Below, piece by piece: positions 27,515 through 38,600 of a DNA stretch of 64,000 nucleotides. The position numbers and the translations under genes were made by a program. Location of the stretch: the NCBI GenBank assembly GCA_049841135.1, contig JASGHK010000006.1, positions 744,001-808,000 of the forward strand. Direction: 5' to 3'. Every line of letters starts with the position of its first letter. Positions within the stretch are counted from its first letter, which is position 1. This stretch comes from JACRCT01 sp049841135. GTDB lineage: Bacteria; Myxococcota; Myxococcia; Myxococcales; UBA5297. Under the pieces are notes generated by a model, which saw only the letters and a program-made list of their open reading frames with translations, did not search any database and had not been told where the DNA came from.

Positions 27515-29149
27515 ATGAGGCTCATTGCGACAAGCGCGCTGCTCGCGACGTTGGTCATGCTCGCAGGTGCTCGGGCGAGCGCCCAGTCATTCAGAGTCCA
27601 GTGCCCCGCCACGACCGCGCTCCATCCGGGCAAGTGCGCCGGCGGCACCAACTCCGGACAGGCGTGTCAGAAGGCGACGGACTGCCCGGACGCCACCGGC
27701 TCCTGCCTGCCGATGGGCGGCGCCGTCGACGCCGCGCACCCGGGACAGATCAAGTGCCAGCACGTCGGCGGCGGCGACGGCTACGCCACCATGGGCGACG
27801 GCCACCAGATTTACCTGTTCGCCTTCAGCCCGCTCTCGGGCCTGGCCAGCATCGAGGCTGGCCTGCCCGGCACCACCACCGCCGACGTCTTCAACGCCGG
27901 CTACCTGGGACCGAACTACGCCACCATCGGCGGAGGCACGTGCTCCGGCGGCGCCAACGCCGGGGAGACCTGCCGCTCGCTCTCCGAGTGCCCGGACTCG
28001 AGCTCCGCCGGAGTCGCCTGCGCCTTGCCCTCGGGCATCAACGTCGCGCCCACGCCCAACGACGGCGCCATCACCGAGCCGGCGGGCATCATGGACATGG
28101 GCATCCTGGCCGGAAACTCCCCGGCGCCGATGATGGCCATCGACGAGGACGACGAGTTCTTCCTGACCCTGTCCAACCCCGGCATGATCATGCGGCCGGA
28201 CCTCTTCGAGCAGCACACCGTCCACTTCCACGGCTACCCGAACGCCTCGTCGTACTTCGACGGCGTGCCCGACGCGTCCATCGCCATCAACATCGCCGGC
28301 AGCTTCACCTACTACTACACGGCCCCCGACGCCGGGACCTACTTCTGGCACTGCCACATCACGCCGCCCGAGCATCTCCAGATGGGGATGGTCGGGCAGC
28401 TCTACGTCCGGCCGCGGCAGAACCGGCTGACGGCGGGCCAGTCGCTTCGAGACGCGCTCATCGCGGGCAACAGGCTGGCGGCGGTGGACCCGCTGGCGAC
28501 CGGGCTGGGCTGCTCGGACCTCCTGTGCACCGGCCAGACCCCGGTCCCGCCGCCCAACGCGGCCACCGGCGGCGGCAAGTACGCCTACAACGACGGCGAC
28601 GGCTCGACCCGCTACGACGTCGAGTACCCGATCCAGATGATGGGGTTCGACCCGAACTTCCACTACGTGAGCATGACCTTCAACCCCGAGGCCTTCGCGG
28701 ACATGAAGGACAAGTACTTCATGCTCAGCGGCCGCAGCTACCCGGACACCGTCACGCCGGGCACCATCAAGACCATCGCCGCCGACGGCGTCTCGCGGCC
28801 GGCCCAGCCGGTGCCCACGCTCATCCAGATCAACAAGAGCGCCGGCCAGACCCGGGCGCTGCTGCGCATCTCGGATCTCTCGGTGACCGAGTTCACCACG
28901 CTCGCCACCATCGGCATCCCCATGACGGTCATCGGGCAGAACGCGCGGCTCTTGCGCGACCTGGCGGGCCACAACCTCTACTACGACACCAACTCCATCA
29001 CCCTCGGCGGCGGCGAGTCGGCGGACGTCATCCTCGACGCGACCAACGTGCCGCCGGGCACCTACTTCCTCTACTCGACCAACCTCGACCACCTGTCCAA
29101 CGACGCCGAGAACTTCGGCGGAATGATGACCGAGATCCAGGTCCTCTAA
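27515..29149 (+). CDS. Secreted multicopper oxidase-like protein (N-terminal-type copper motifs)
   Basis: ATG 27515 is chosen because AGGAGGA lies five bases upstream and the first residues (MRLIATSALLATLVMLAGAR, ASAQ) form a clean signal peptide. 544 residues. HTVHFHGYP (about residues 234-242) and YFWHCHITPPEHLQMGM (about 277-293) are copper motifs: two HxH pairs plus Cys, His and Met for a type 1 site. A second cupredoxin-like half (AGQTRALLRISDLSVTEFTT) has no such ligands. Cys-rich inserts (CAGGTNSGQACQKATDC; CSGGANAGETCRSLSEC) sit near the N-terminus. It probably oxidises a substrate (metal ion or organic) in the periplasm or outside. The next gene supplies the complementary HxH motifs. 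Followed by the second oxidase after 13 bases. Confidence 0.85.
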   Translation: MRLIATSALLATLVMLAGARASAQSFRVQCPATTALHPGKCAGGTNSGQACQKATDCPDATGSCLPMGGAVDAAHPGQIKCQHVGGGDGYATMGDGHQIYLFAFSPLSGLASIEAGLPGTTTADVFNAGYLGPNYATIGGGTCSGGANAGETCRSLSECPDSSSAGVACALPSGINVAPTPNDGAITEPAGIMDMGILAGNSPAPMMAIDEDDEFFLTLSNPGMIMRPDLFEQHTVHFHGYPNASSYFDGVPDASIAINIAGSFTYYYTAPDAGTYFWHCHITPPEHLQMGMVGQLYVRPRQNRLTAGQSLRDALIAGNRLAAVDPLATGLGCSDLLCTGQTPVPPPNAATGGGKYAYNDGDGSTRYDVEYPIQMMGFDPNFHYVSMTFNPEAFADMKDKYFMLSGRSYPDTVTPGTIKTIAADGVSRPAQPVPTLIQINKSAGQTRALLRISDLSVTEFTTLATIGIPMTVIGQNARLLRDLAGHNLYYDTNSITLGGGESADVILDATNVPPGTYFLYSTNLDHLSNDAENFGGMMTEIQVL

Positions 29150-29162
29150 GGGAGCCGACCCA

Positions 29163-30590
29163 ATGACCACGACCCTGCGCGGTTCCTCCCTGGTCCTCTG
29201 CGCCGTGCTGCTCGCTCCTGCCGCGCACGCGGCGGTACCCGGCATCACCGGCCCCTCGTTCAGCCTGGTGGCCACGGCGGACTTCATCAGCCAGCCCGAC
29301 GGCGCATCGATCTACGCCTGGGGCTACGGCTGCGACCCGTCGGCGACGCCTGCCTTCGCGCCGTTCCCCGGCAGCTGCCCGACGATGCAGATGCCTGGCC
29401 CGACCTTGATCGTCACCGAGGGCCAGACGGTCACCGTGACGCTCAAGAACAACCTGCCGCCCGCGGCTGGAAACACCTCCATCGTCTTCCCCGGCTTCGA
29501 GGTGGCGTCGAGCGGCGGGGTCGCCGGCCTGGTGGCGCAGGAGGCCGCGAGCGGTGGCGGTGCGGTGACCTATTCCTTCCTCGCCGCCCATCCCGGCACG
29601 TTCACCTACTACAGCGGGACGCAGCCCGAGCTGCAGATTGAGATGGGCCTGTTCGGCGTCGTCGTGGTGCTGCCGGCCACGCCGCCCGCAGGTTGCGCCA
29701 AGGGCCCGTTCTCGCTCTCAGCCGCGGCGTACGACCACCCGGACACCTGCTACGACCGCGAATACCTGTTCCAGATCAGCGAGATCGACTCGCGCATCCA
29801 CGAGAAGGCGCTGGCCCAGGTGCAGGCCTGCGCCGTGGCGCCCTGCCCGAAGATCCGCGCGGTGGTCGAGCCTTACCGGCCCAACTACTACCTCCTCAAC
29901 GGCCGCTCGATGCCCGACGACATGGACGTCTCGTACGCGGTCGGCCTGCCGCGGCAGCCCTACAACGCCAACCCCCACATGCACCCGGGCGAGAAGGTGC
30001 TGATGCGCATGGTCGGCCAGGGCCGCTGGCAGCACCCGTTCCACTTCCACGGCAACCACGCCCGCGTGCTGGCGCGCGACGGCAACCTCATCCTGAGCGC
30101 GGCGGATGGCGTCTCGCTCGCCGGGCCGCTGCTCTTCACGACGCCGACGGTGTCCGGCCAGACGCAGGACCAGATCTTCACCTGGACGGGCAAGGGGCTG
30201 AACTGGGACGTCTACAACCACCGCGCCGGCGACGGCAGCAAGTGCACGCCGGACGCCTCGGGCTTCCACTCGGTCAAGACCGACCCGAACTACGGCGAGT
30301 GGTGCGCGGACCACCGCAAGCCCATCCCGGTGACGCCACCCGACCCGACCATCGTCGCCATCGGCCAGTGGTACGCGGGAACGCCGTACCTCGGCCTGCA
30401 GACCACCGGTTCCTTCACCGCCACCAACGAGCCGCCCGGCACGCTCAACCAGAACCCGCAGGCCGGCTACGCGTACATGTGGCACTCGCACAACGAGCGG
30501 GAGATCACCACGAACGACGTCTTCCCGGGCGGGATCCTGTCGATGCTCCTGATCGATCCTCCGAGCTGGACGATCGACGAAACCCTCTGA
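29163..30590 (+). CDS. Secreted multicopper oxidase-like protein (C-terminal-type copper motifs)
   Basis: 475 residues with a signal peptide (MTTTLRGSSLVLCAVLLAPA). The N-terminal cupredoxin domain keeps the fold signature MPGPTLIVTEGQTVTVTLKN but lacks the first two HxH motifs: the usual YHSH place reads YYSGTQPELQIEMGLFGVV. The C-terminal half has QHPFHFHGNHARVLARDG and AYMWHSHNEREITTNDVFPG, two further HxH motifs. So this protein has the half of a trinuclear cluster that its neighbour lacks. It may pair with the upstream oxidase (inference). AGGGAG precedes the ATG; the gene is in an operon with both neighbours. Confidence 0.85.
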   Translation: MTTTLRGSSLVLCAVLLAPAAHAAVPGITGPSFSLVATADFISQPDGASIYAWGYGCDPSATPAFAPFPGSCPTMQMPGPTLIVTEGQTVTVTLKNNLPPAAGNTSIVFPGFEVASSGGVAGLVAQEAASGGGAVTYSFLAAHPGTFTYYSGTQPELQIEMGLFGVVVVLPATPPAGCAKGPFSLSAAAYDHPDTCYDREYLFQISEIDSRIHEKALAQVQACAVAPCPKIRAVVEPYRPNYYLLNGRSMPDDMDVSYAVGLPRQPYNANPHMHPGEKVLMRMVGQGRWQHPFHFHGNHARVLARDGNLILSAADGVSLAGPLLFTTPTVSGQTQDQIFTWTGKGLNWDVYNHRAGDGSKCTPDASGFHSVKTDPNYGEWCADHRKPIPVTPPDPTIVAIGQWYAGTPYLGLQTTGSFTATNEPPGTLNQNPQAGYAYMWHSHNEREITTNDVFPGGILSMLLIDPPSWTIDETL

Positions 30591-30641
30591 AGCACCGCTG
30601 ACATTTCCAGGACGTTTTCTGACGAGTGTGGGGAGGTCTCC

Positions 30642-33600
30642 ATGCGGTCGTACTGCTCGAAGTCTGTACGCGTGACGACGTCGGCGGTGTGGGCTCTGGT
30701 GGCGCTGGGGGCGGCCTCCTGCGACCACGCCGGCGCACCCGCGGCCCCGCAGCTGCAGAGCCGCGCCGCGGCCGGGTTGGTCCAGGTCGCCAGCACGCCC
30801 GGGACGCCCATCCAGCTCACCGCGCGGCGGATGACCACCACGCTGCGCGACGGCACGACGGTGCCGATGTGGGGCTTCTGCACGACGGGGAGCTGCACGG
30901 GGACCTGGGCGCCGGGCCCGACCATCGTGGCGCCGACGGGCACGAGCCTGCAGATCGCCTTGACCAACGAGCTGCCGGTGCCGACCTCGCTGGTCGTCCT
31001 CGGCCAGCTCGGCGGCGGCCTGGGCGCGCCGGCGAAGATGGACAGCCCGCCGCACGCCGGCCAGAACTTCACGACTTTCCCGGCCAACGCCCCGGTCAAC
31101 GATCCGGGCGCTCCGCCGGCGTTCCAGCCTCCGGCGCAGGGGCAGCGCGTCCGCTCGTTCGGCGCCGAGCTCGCCGCGGCCGCCACCACCACGCTGACCT
31201 GGGACAACCTGAAGCCGGGCACCTACCTCTACGAGACCGGCACGCTGCCGTCGCTCCAGGTGCCGATGGGCCTGTACGGCGTGCTGATCGTCACGACCGC
31301 GCCGGTGGCGGGCGCGACCTTCACGCCGGGCACCGCCTACCCGGGCGTCGCCTACGACGCCGACCTCGCCCTGCTCTTCAGCGAGATCGACCCCGTCCAG
31401 AACGCCGCCGTGGACGCCGCCGCCGTGGCCGGCGCCGACGTGAACAAGCGCTTCAACGACCCGACCTGCAGCGCCGCCTCGCCGTGCTACCCGGCCGCGG
31501 TCAACTACACGCCGACCGTCTTCCTCATCAACGGCGCCGCCTTCGACAAGACCGCGCCGCAGCGCTCGCTGTTCGACGTCGCTCCCGCCGGGTTCTCGAG
31601 CGGCAAGGTCCTCCTGCGCCTGGCCAACGCCGGCTCGCGCAGCCACGTCCCGGTCACGGTCGGGCTGCCGCTGGGCCTGGTCGGCGAGGACGGCAACAAG
31701 CTCCCCGGCGTGCCGCGGCTGCAGAGCGAGCTGCTCCTGACGGCGGGCAAGACGCACGACGTGCTGGTCGCGCCGCCGGCCGCGAGCGGAGCCTTCGCCT
31801 CGGCCACCTTCCCGGTCTTCGATCGCTCCCTGAGCCTCACCACCGCCGGCAAGCCCGAGGGCGGCATGCTGGGGTTCATCACCCTCAATCACGCCGCCGC
31901 CGTGGCCGCCGGCGCCGCGCCCGGCGCTCCGGGCATGCTCCCCGCGGCCATCGTCCCCGCGGCGGTCGCCGACGCCTTCAACGTGCCGTTCGACACGGCC
32001 ATCGGCGGCGACGTGACCGCCAACGACGTGGCCGTCTACACGGTCGCGCTCGGCACCGGGCCCGCCCACGGCACCCTGGCGCTCAACCAGGACGGCAGCT
32101 TCCGCTACACCCCGAACGCCGGCTTCAGCGGCACCGACAGCTTCACCTACGTCGGCAACGACGGCAGCGCCGGGACCGCGACCGTGAGCCTGGTGGTGGC
32201 GGCACGGCTGACCGGCGCCGCCAACATGCCGGTCGCGGGCAACGACAGCTTCACCAGCGCCGTCGCCGGCAAGTACGCCGCGGCGCGTCCGGGAGTCCTC
32301 GCCAACGACAGCGACCCCAACAAGTTCCCGCTCGCCGCCGGCAGCGTCGCCGGCAGCACCTGCTCGTCCGTCGCGCTCGCCGCCGACGGCTCCTTCAGCG
32401 CGACCGCCGCCGGCCCCAGCTGCCAGTTCACCTACCGGGCCACCAACTCGCAGGGCACGGCCAGCGCGCCGGCGACGGTGACGATCACCTTCGGCGCGGC
32501 CTCGAACCTGAGCGTGGCCGTCGTCGACGGCGCCGATCCGACGCTCGCCGTCACCGACTACCGCTGGACCCTGCAGGAGGACCTGACCTTCAAGCACGAC
32601 ACCGCGGCCACGCCGGCGGTGAGCACGCGCACCCTGGGCACCAGCTTCCACCGCAGCCACATGCCGGTGGTGGCCACCGGCTGCGTGGGCCCCATCAGCT
32701 GCGGCAGCGGCCAGACGCTGCTCGACCCGGCGACCGGCGTGCGCGTCACGCTCAGCGACGCCGACGCGCTCGCCCGGCAGACCTTGCCGTCGCAGGCCTC
32801 GCTCGACCCGTCCAAGCGCTACTACCTCTCCATCCTCCCCGGCGACGCGATGAGCCCTCCCGGCCACGCCATGGGCGGCGCCGAGGTGAAGCGGCTGGCC
32901 AACGGCAGCTGGGCGCCGCTCTCCATCCGGCTGCCGCTGACCCCGCTCGAGCCCGGGCAGATGAGCATCTACCTCTACGAGGACGACCAGCCGACCAACG
33001 GCCAGAACGAGCCGGTCGAGCGGCCGCTGGGCGGCTTCAACATCATCCTCTCCGACCCGGCGGGCCGCACCGGCGACATCGCCGGCCAGCAGACCTTCGA
33101 CGCCTTCAACATGCCGCTCTCGAACTATCTGCTCGGCCGGCCCGGCTGCCCGGACGAGCTGAACGCCGCGACCAACGGCACCGGCACGACGCCGGAGGGC
33201 AACTCCGTCGGCGCCATCTACACCTGCCCGAACGACCCGAACGAGGGGACGCCGGCCGCGGACCCCGCGAAGTACGCGCTGGCGGGCCACGCGCTGGTCA
33301 AGAACATCACTCCCGCGCGCTATGACGTCGTGGCCCGTCCCGGCCAGGCCCGCGAGGCCGCCGGCGAGGTGTGGTGGCAGACGGAGACGCTGGAGGGCAC
33401 GCAGGCGCAGGACGCGTTCGTCGGCGTCCACGAGCCGGTCTACTTCCAGGAGTTCGGGCCTCCCGGACCGCACGTGACCATCGGCTTCGTCAATCCGGCG
33501 CACGTGGCGGGCTTCGCCGCGGCGAACCGGCTGACCGGGACGCACACCATCAAGGGCAAGGTGACCAACCAGCACATGTCGCACCCCAGCGACGTGACGC

Positions 33601-36600
33601 TGTGGGACTCCGACTCGTTCGACCTGCTCTCGTCGACCACCTGCCAGGTCGTCCTCAACTCGCAGGGCGGCACCGGCCCGGCCATCGCCAGCGCCCAGTG
33701 CGACCCGGACGGCAACTTCACGCTGACCGCCGTGCCCGCGGGCACCTTCGAGCTCGCGGTCTTCGACCAGTGGCTCGACCAGATCATCCAGAGCGTGGCG
33801 GTCACGGTCCCCGCGGCCACCGCCACCGTGGACCTGGGCAACATCGCGGTGCTGAGCTGGTTCACTCAGTACGACCAGAACATCTTCCAGGACCTGAACC
33901 AGAACGGCGTCTACGACCCCGGCGAGCCGGGCATCTCCAACGTGCCGCTCACGGTCCGCTACCGCAACGGCGCCCCTTCGAACGCCACGCTCACCGACTC
34001 CAACGGCAACGGCCTGTTGCCCGAGCTGTTCCCGCTCTTCAACTGGTACGTCGCCGAGGCGGACACCACCCGCTACAAGCAGACCGGCGTCACCATCGTG
34101 GTCGACGGCGGCGGCAAGCCGGACACCGCCGGCGACGGCGCGGGCCTGTGGACCTCGACCTACCCCACCGGCGGCTCGAGCGTGCGCACCGAGATCCCCG
34201 GCGCCCTGAGCTACGGCGTGCAGAGCTTCATCAGCCAGCGCAACCAGGTGAACTGGGGCCGCACGCCCTACGTGCCCGGCGAGAACGGCGGCATCGTCGG
34301 CTACATCGTCAACTCGACGACCCGGCCGTTCGACGACATGCGCTACAACGTGCAGACCCTGTGGGAGCCGCTGGTCCCGCGCGTCACCGTCAACCTGTAC
34401 AAGAAGGAGACGCTGCCCGACGGCACCGAGGCGCTGACGCTGGTCGACAGCACCAAGACCTCGAGCTTCGACGACTTCGTCAACCTGGTCTTCGGCGCCG
34501 ACGGAGCGCAGTACCTCCTGGGCAGCGACAACCAGCTGCGCGTGCCCGACACCGGCGCGCTGGCCCCGGCCGCCGCCTACCCGCCGGGCAAGCAGGTGAA
34601 CATCCAGTGCCCGGGCCAGAAGCCGAGCGATCCGTTCGTCAGCTACACGCTCGGCGCCAGCGACGTGCAGCGCTGCTACGACGGCTTCCACAACTGGAAC
34701 CAGGTGCAGGCCGCGCCCTACGACGGCCGCTATGTCTTCCCGTCCGCGGCCTACCTCGCCGCGCACCCGCTCACCGAGGCGCAGAAGGCCGCCGGCCAGA
34801 CGCTGGTGAGCCTGCCGCCGGGCACCTACGTGGTCGAGGCGGTGACGCCCCAGGGCTTCGCGGTGGTCAAGGAGGAGGACAAGAACATCTTCATGGGCGA
34901 CGCGTTCAACGCGCCGGCCACGCAGCAGTTCGGAGCGCTCGGCTCCATCTTCATCCTCCCGGACCAGGCGACCTTGGGGAACGCCAACCCCAACAACCCG
35001 GAGACGGGCGACCCCGGCTTCCAGAGCGACCCGACGAGTGACCTGGGCATCACCGCGTCCTCGGTCATGTTCCCGGAGTGCGTGGGCGCGATGCACCGCG
35101 TGCCGGACTTCCTGGCCCTGTTCCCGCAGGCGCAGCAGGTCTCGCCGTTCGCGGGCATGGACCGGCCGCTGTGCGACCGCAAGAAGGTGGTCCTGGGCGA
35201 CCAGGCGCAGGCCAGCGCGACGTTCTTCGTGTTCACCGAGACGCCGGCGGCGGCCAACTCGACCGGCATGATCCTCGACGACGCCACCGCCGAGTTCAAC
35301 GCGGCGGCCCCGGACTTCGGCGAGAAGGCCTCGGTGCCGTTCGTCCCCGTCTCCATCAAGGACTCCACCGGCCAGGAGATCAGCCGCACCTACAGCGACC
35401 AGTGGGGCACCTACAACACGCTCGCCCCGTCGAGCTGGACGGTGAATCCCCCGACGCCCTCCGGCTACGGCCCCAACATGCTCGTCACCTGCATGAACGA
35501 TCCGGGCCCGATCCCGGATCCGGCGGGCAGCATCGACCCGGCGACCGGGAAGATCCGGCTGGTGACCGACCCGGCCTACAACCCGGCCTACTCCAACTTC
35601 TGCTACACGATGCCGTTCATGCCGGGGCAGACGACGTACCTGGACACCCCGGTCCTGCCCATCGCCGCGTTCGCCGCGGGCTACAACCCCGCCGACTGCG
35701 CGCTGCCCGCGGGCTCGCCGGCCATCAAGCGGGTCGACTCGAGCGCGGGCTTCGGCCCCTACCTGCCCGCCAGCGGCGGCACGCTCACCATCACCGCCGA
35801 GGGCGACCAGCAGGTGCTCAACCCGGCCTACGCCGGCCCGTTCGCCACGGGCGGGCTCGCCAGCCAGCGCACCGTCACCCGCCACTACGGCTTCGGCACC
35901 ACCAAGGGCACGCTGCGCATCGGCAGCACGAACCTGACCGCGGCGACGACCTGGAGCGACGGCGTGCTCACGGTCAACGTCCCGGCCAACACGCCGTCGG
36001 GCGAGCTCTCCATCACCAACGCCGCCGGCGTCGCCACCGTGGACACCGTCACCGTCACCGTCGGCGGCAAGGCCCCGACGCGGGTCGCCAGCGGCGGCAG
36101 CATCCAGGCCGCCATCGACGCCGCGAAGCCGGGCGACCTCATCCTGGTCGACGCCGGCACCTACAACGAGCTCGCTGATCCTGTGGAAGCCGGTGCGGCT
36201 GCAGGGCGTGGGCGCGTCCTCGGTCCTCATCAACGCCGCCAAGTTCCCCACCTCGAAGCTCGAGGGCTGGCGCCCGCGCATCAACGACCTGTTCGCGGTC
36301 GACGCGACCACCGGCAACTCGACGGGCGTCGCGCAGGTCGACCCGCTGCCGACGCAGGAGATCACCGGCGGCGTCGTCCTGCTCGAGCCGACGGTGCTCG
36401 GCTCCGAGGAGGGGGCGGGCATCACCGTGCTCGCCAAGAACCTGCCGCAGGGCCGCTGCAGCGGCGGCGCGGTCAGCACCTGGGGCTCGCCGGTCACCGA
36501 CTCGAACTTCCGCTGCGCTCCCTCACGCATCGACGGCCTGAGCGTCACGGGCGGCGACGCCGGCGGCGGCATCTACATCAACGGCTGGGCGCACGGCCTG

Positions 36601-38082
36601 GAGATCGCCAACAACCGCGTCTACGGGAACGCCGGGGCGTGGAACGGCGGCGTGCGAATCGGCGTGCCGTACCTCGAGCTCACCGCGCTGCCCCCCAGCT
36701 TCCCCGGCAGCCGCATCCGCGGGCTGGGCTACGACGTCGGCGTGAAGATCCACCACAACGCGATCACCCGGAACGGCACGGTCGAGGGCCCGGGCACGGG
36801 CGGCGGCGCGGGCGGCGGCATCTCCCTCTGCGCCGGCAGCGACAACTACAGCGTCGACCGCAACTTCGTCTGCGGGAACTACTCCAGCTCCGACGGCGGC
36901 GGCATCGGCCACCTGGGCTTCAGCCAGAACGGGTCCATCACCAACAACCAGGTCCTGTTCAACCAGAGCTTCCAGCAGACCACCTCCACCCACGGCGGCG
37001 GCATCTTCGTCGGCGGCGAGCCGGCCGTCGCCGGGGCGCTCAGCCTGGGCACGGGCGACGTGACCATCGACGCCAACGTCATCCGCGGCAACTTCGCCGA
37101 GGGCGGGCAGGGCGGCGGCATCCGCCTGCAGCAGGTCAACGGCGCCGACGTGACGCTGTCGAACCAGGCCTCGCGCTGGCACCAGGTCACCGTCACCAAC
37201 AACATGATCGTCAACAACGTGGCGGGCTGGGCCGGCGGCGGCATCTCGATGGCCGACACGCTGCGCGCGGCCATCGCCGACAACACCATCGCCTCCAATG
37301 ACAGCACCGGCATCGCCGGCGTGGTGCTGGCCGGCGGCGTCGCGCTCCCCGCGGCCACCCCGGGCGCGGCCGGCCGCGGCTACCCCAGCCCGGCGGGCCT
37401 CGTCTCCGAGCCCACCAGCGTGCAGCTCCTGGCGGCCATCCCCGGGCTCCTGAACAAGGCGCTCAACCTCATCTCGCAGCCCACCTCGTTCGTGGACAAC
37501 GTCCTCTGGCAGAACCGCAGCTTCTACTACTCGGGTGACGGGCGGCTGTGCGTGGGCAACAGCGTCGCCGGGGCCTCCGGCGCCTGCACCACGCTGGCCG
37601 ACCAGACCGCCACCGGCCAGTGCCCCTCGGGCGCCCGGTACTGGGACCTCGGCGTCCTGGGCGACCAGAGCGCGACCCCTGGCCTGCTGCGGCTCACGCC
37701 GAACTTCTCGGTGATGACCAGCACCACGGGCTACTTCGGCCTGGGACTGCGCACCGGCAACCCGCGGCTCGTCAGCCAGTACTGCAATGGCGCCCGCGCC
37801 GTGCCCGAGCTGGGGCCGGTCATCAACCCGCCGACGGTGATGAACCTGCAGGTCGCCGCGACGGTCGACGAGGGCAACAACTACGTCAACCTGCGCTACG
37901 GCCCGCTCTACCAGCAGAACCCGATCTCGGGCGCCTCGTTCGGCAACTACCACCTCGCAGCCAACAGCTCGTCGGCCTACAACACCGGTATCGCCCTGGG
38001 CGCGGCCGGCCGGGACATCGACGGCCAGACGCGACCGCAGGCGGGCCAGTTCGACATCGGCGCGGACGAGTTCACCCCGTGA
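30642..38082 (+). CDS. Giant cupredoxin / SdrD-B / beta-helix surface lipoprotein (one apparent frameshift)
   Basis: ATG 30642 behind GGGGAGG; signal peptide ending ALGAASC suggests a lipoprotein. Residues ~30-420 look like two cupredoxin domains (PGPTIVAPTGTSLQIALTNE; TYLYETGTLPSLQVPMGLYG) without copper-binding His. From ~440 there are Ig/cadherin-like domains (GTLALNQDGSFRYTPNAGFS). Near 1080 an SdrD-B/Cna-B-like domain starts (FQDLNQNGVYDPGEPGISNV). Near 1740-1810 is an IPT/TIG domain, and from ~1813 to the end (residue ~2479) a right-handed beta helix with many GGGI and N-rich turns (GGGISLCAGSDNYSVDRNFV). The frame is broken at 36171-36174, after AACGAG, in the first helix coil. Likely an exported surface or matrix protein linked to the oxidases. 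Some metal-oxidising bacteria use very large multicopper proteins, but this one lacks visible ligands. Confidence 0.8.
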
Positions 38083-38090
38083 GGCGCTCG

Positions 38091-38600
38091 ATGACCCGCC
38101 TCTTGCGAACCGCCACCCTGACGTTGCTGGCCGGCCTGTCCCTGGCGGCCGGCGACGCCCGGGCCACCGAGCCCGGGTCCTCCAAGGAGCCCAAGGCCGT
38201 TCGCGCGGAGGTGCGCGCGAGCGTCCCGCCCGCGGGTCCCAACGGCTGGCGCGTGCGGCGCGGGCAGTACTTCCAGCGCAACTGGGGAATCGACGTGGTG
38301 GGCGTCCGCCGCGTCTCGTCGGGGATGATGCTGCGCTTCGACTACCGGGTGGTGGACCCGGACAAGGCCAAGGTCCTGACCGAGCGCAAGGCGAGGCCGT
38401 ACCTCGTCGACGAGGCCTCGAGGACGGCGCTGGCGGTGCCGGCGATGGAGAACATCGGCGAGCTGCGCCAGGTGGCGCCGCTCGAGGCCGGCAGGACCTA
38501 CTTCATGATCTTCGGCAACCCCGGCGGCCTGGTGAAGGCGGGGGGCAAGGTCTCACTCGTGGTCGGCGGCTTCCGCGCCGACGGGCTGGAGGTGCGCTGA
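38091..38600 (+). CDS. Secreted hypothetical protein of the copper cluster
   Basis: 169 residues with a signal peptide (MTRLLRTATLTLLAGLSLAA). The mature part, WRVRRGQYFQRNWGIDVVGV then RRVSSGMMLRFDYRVVDPDK, is beta-rich, and ends with GKVSLVVGGFRADGLEVR. I do not know the family. It starts 8 bases after the giant gene and overlaps the next start (TGATG), so it is clearly part of the operon. Confidence 0.7.
   Translation: MTRLLRTATLTLLAGLSLAAGDARATEPGSSKEPKAVRAEVRASVPPAGPNGWRVRRGQYFQRNWGIDVVGVRRVSSGMMLRFDYRVVDPDKAKVLTERKARPYLVDEASRTALAVPAMENIGELRQVAPLEAGRTYFMIFGNPGGLVKAGGKVSLVVGGFRADGLEVR

Noticed and set aside
30642..36172. Calling the giant protein a functional multicopper oxidase
   Set aside because: The cupredoxin-like domains lack the HxH and HCH motifs, unlike its two neighbours.
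29718..36572. 2,284-residue open frame antisense to the copper cluster
   Set aside because: Arg/Val/Gly-rich antisense shadow of high-GC genes; it runs across several real genes on the other strand with signal peptides and good ribosome sites.
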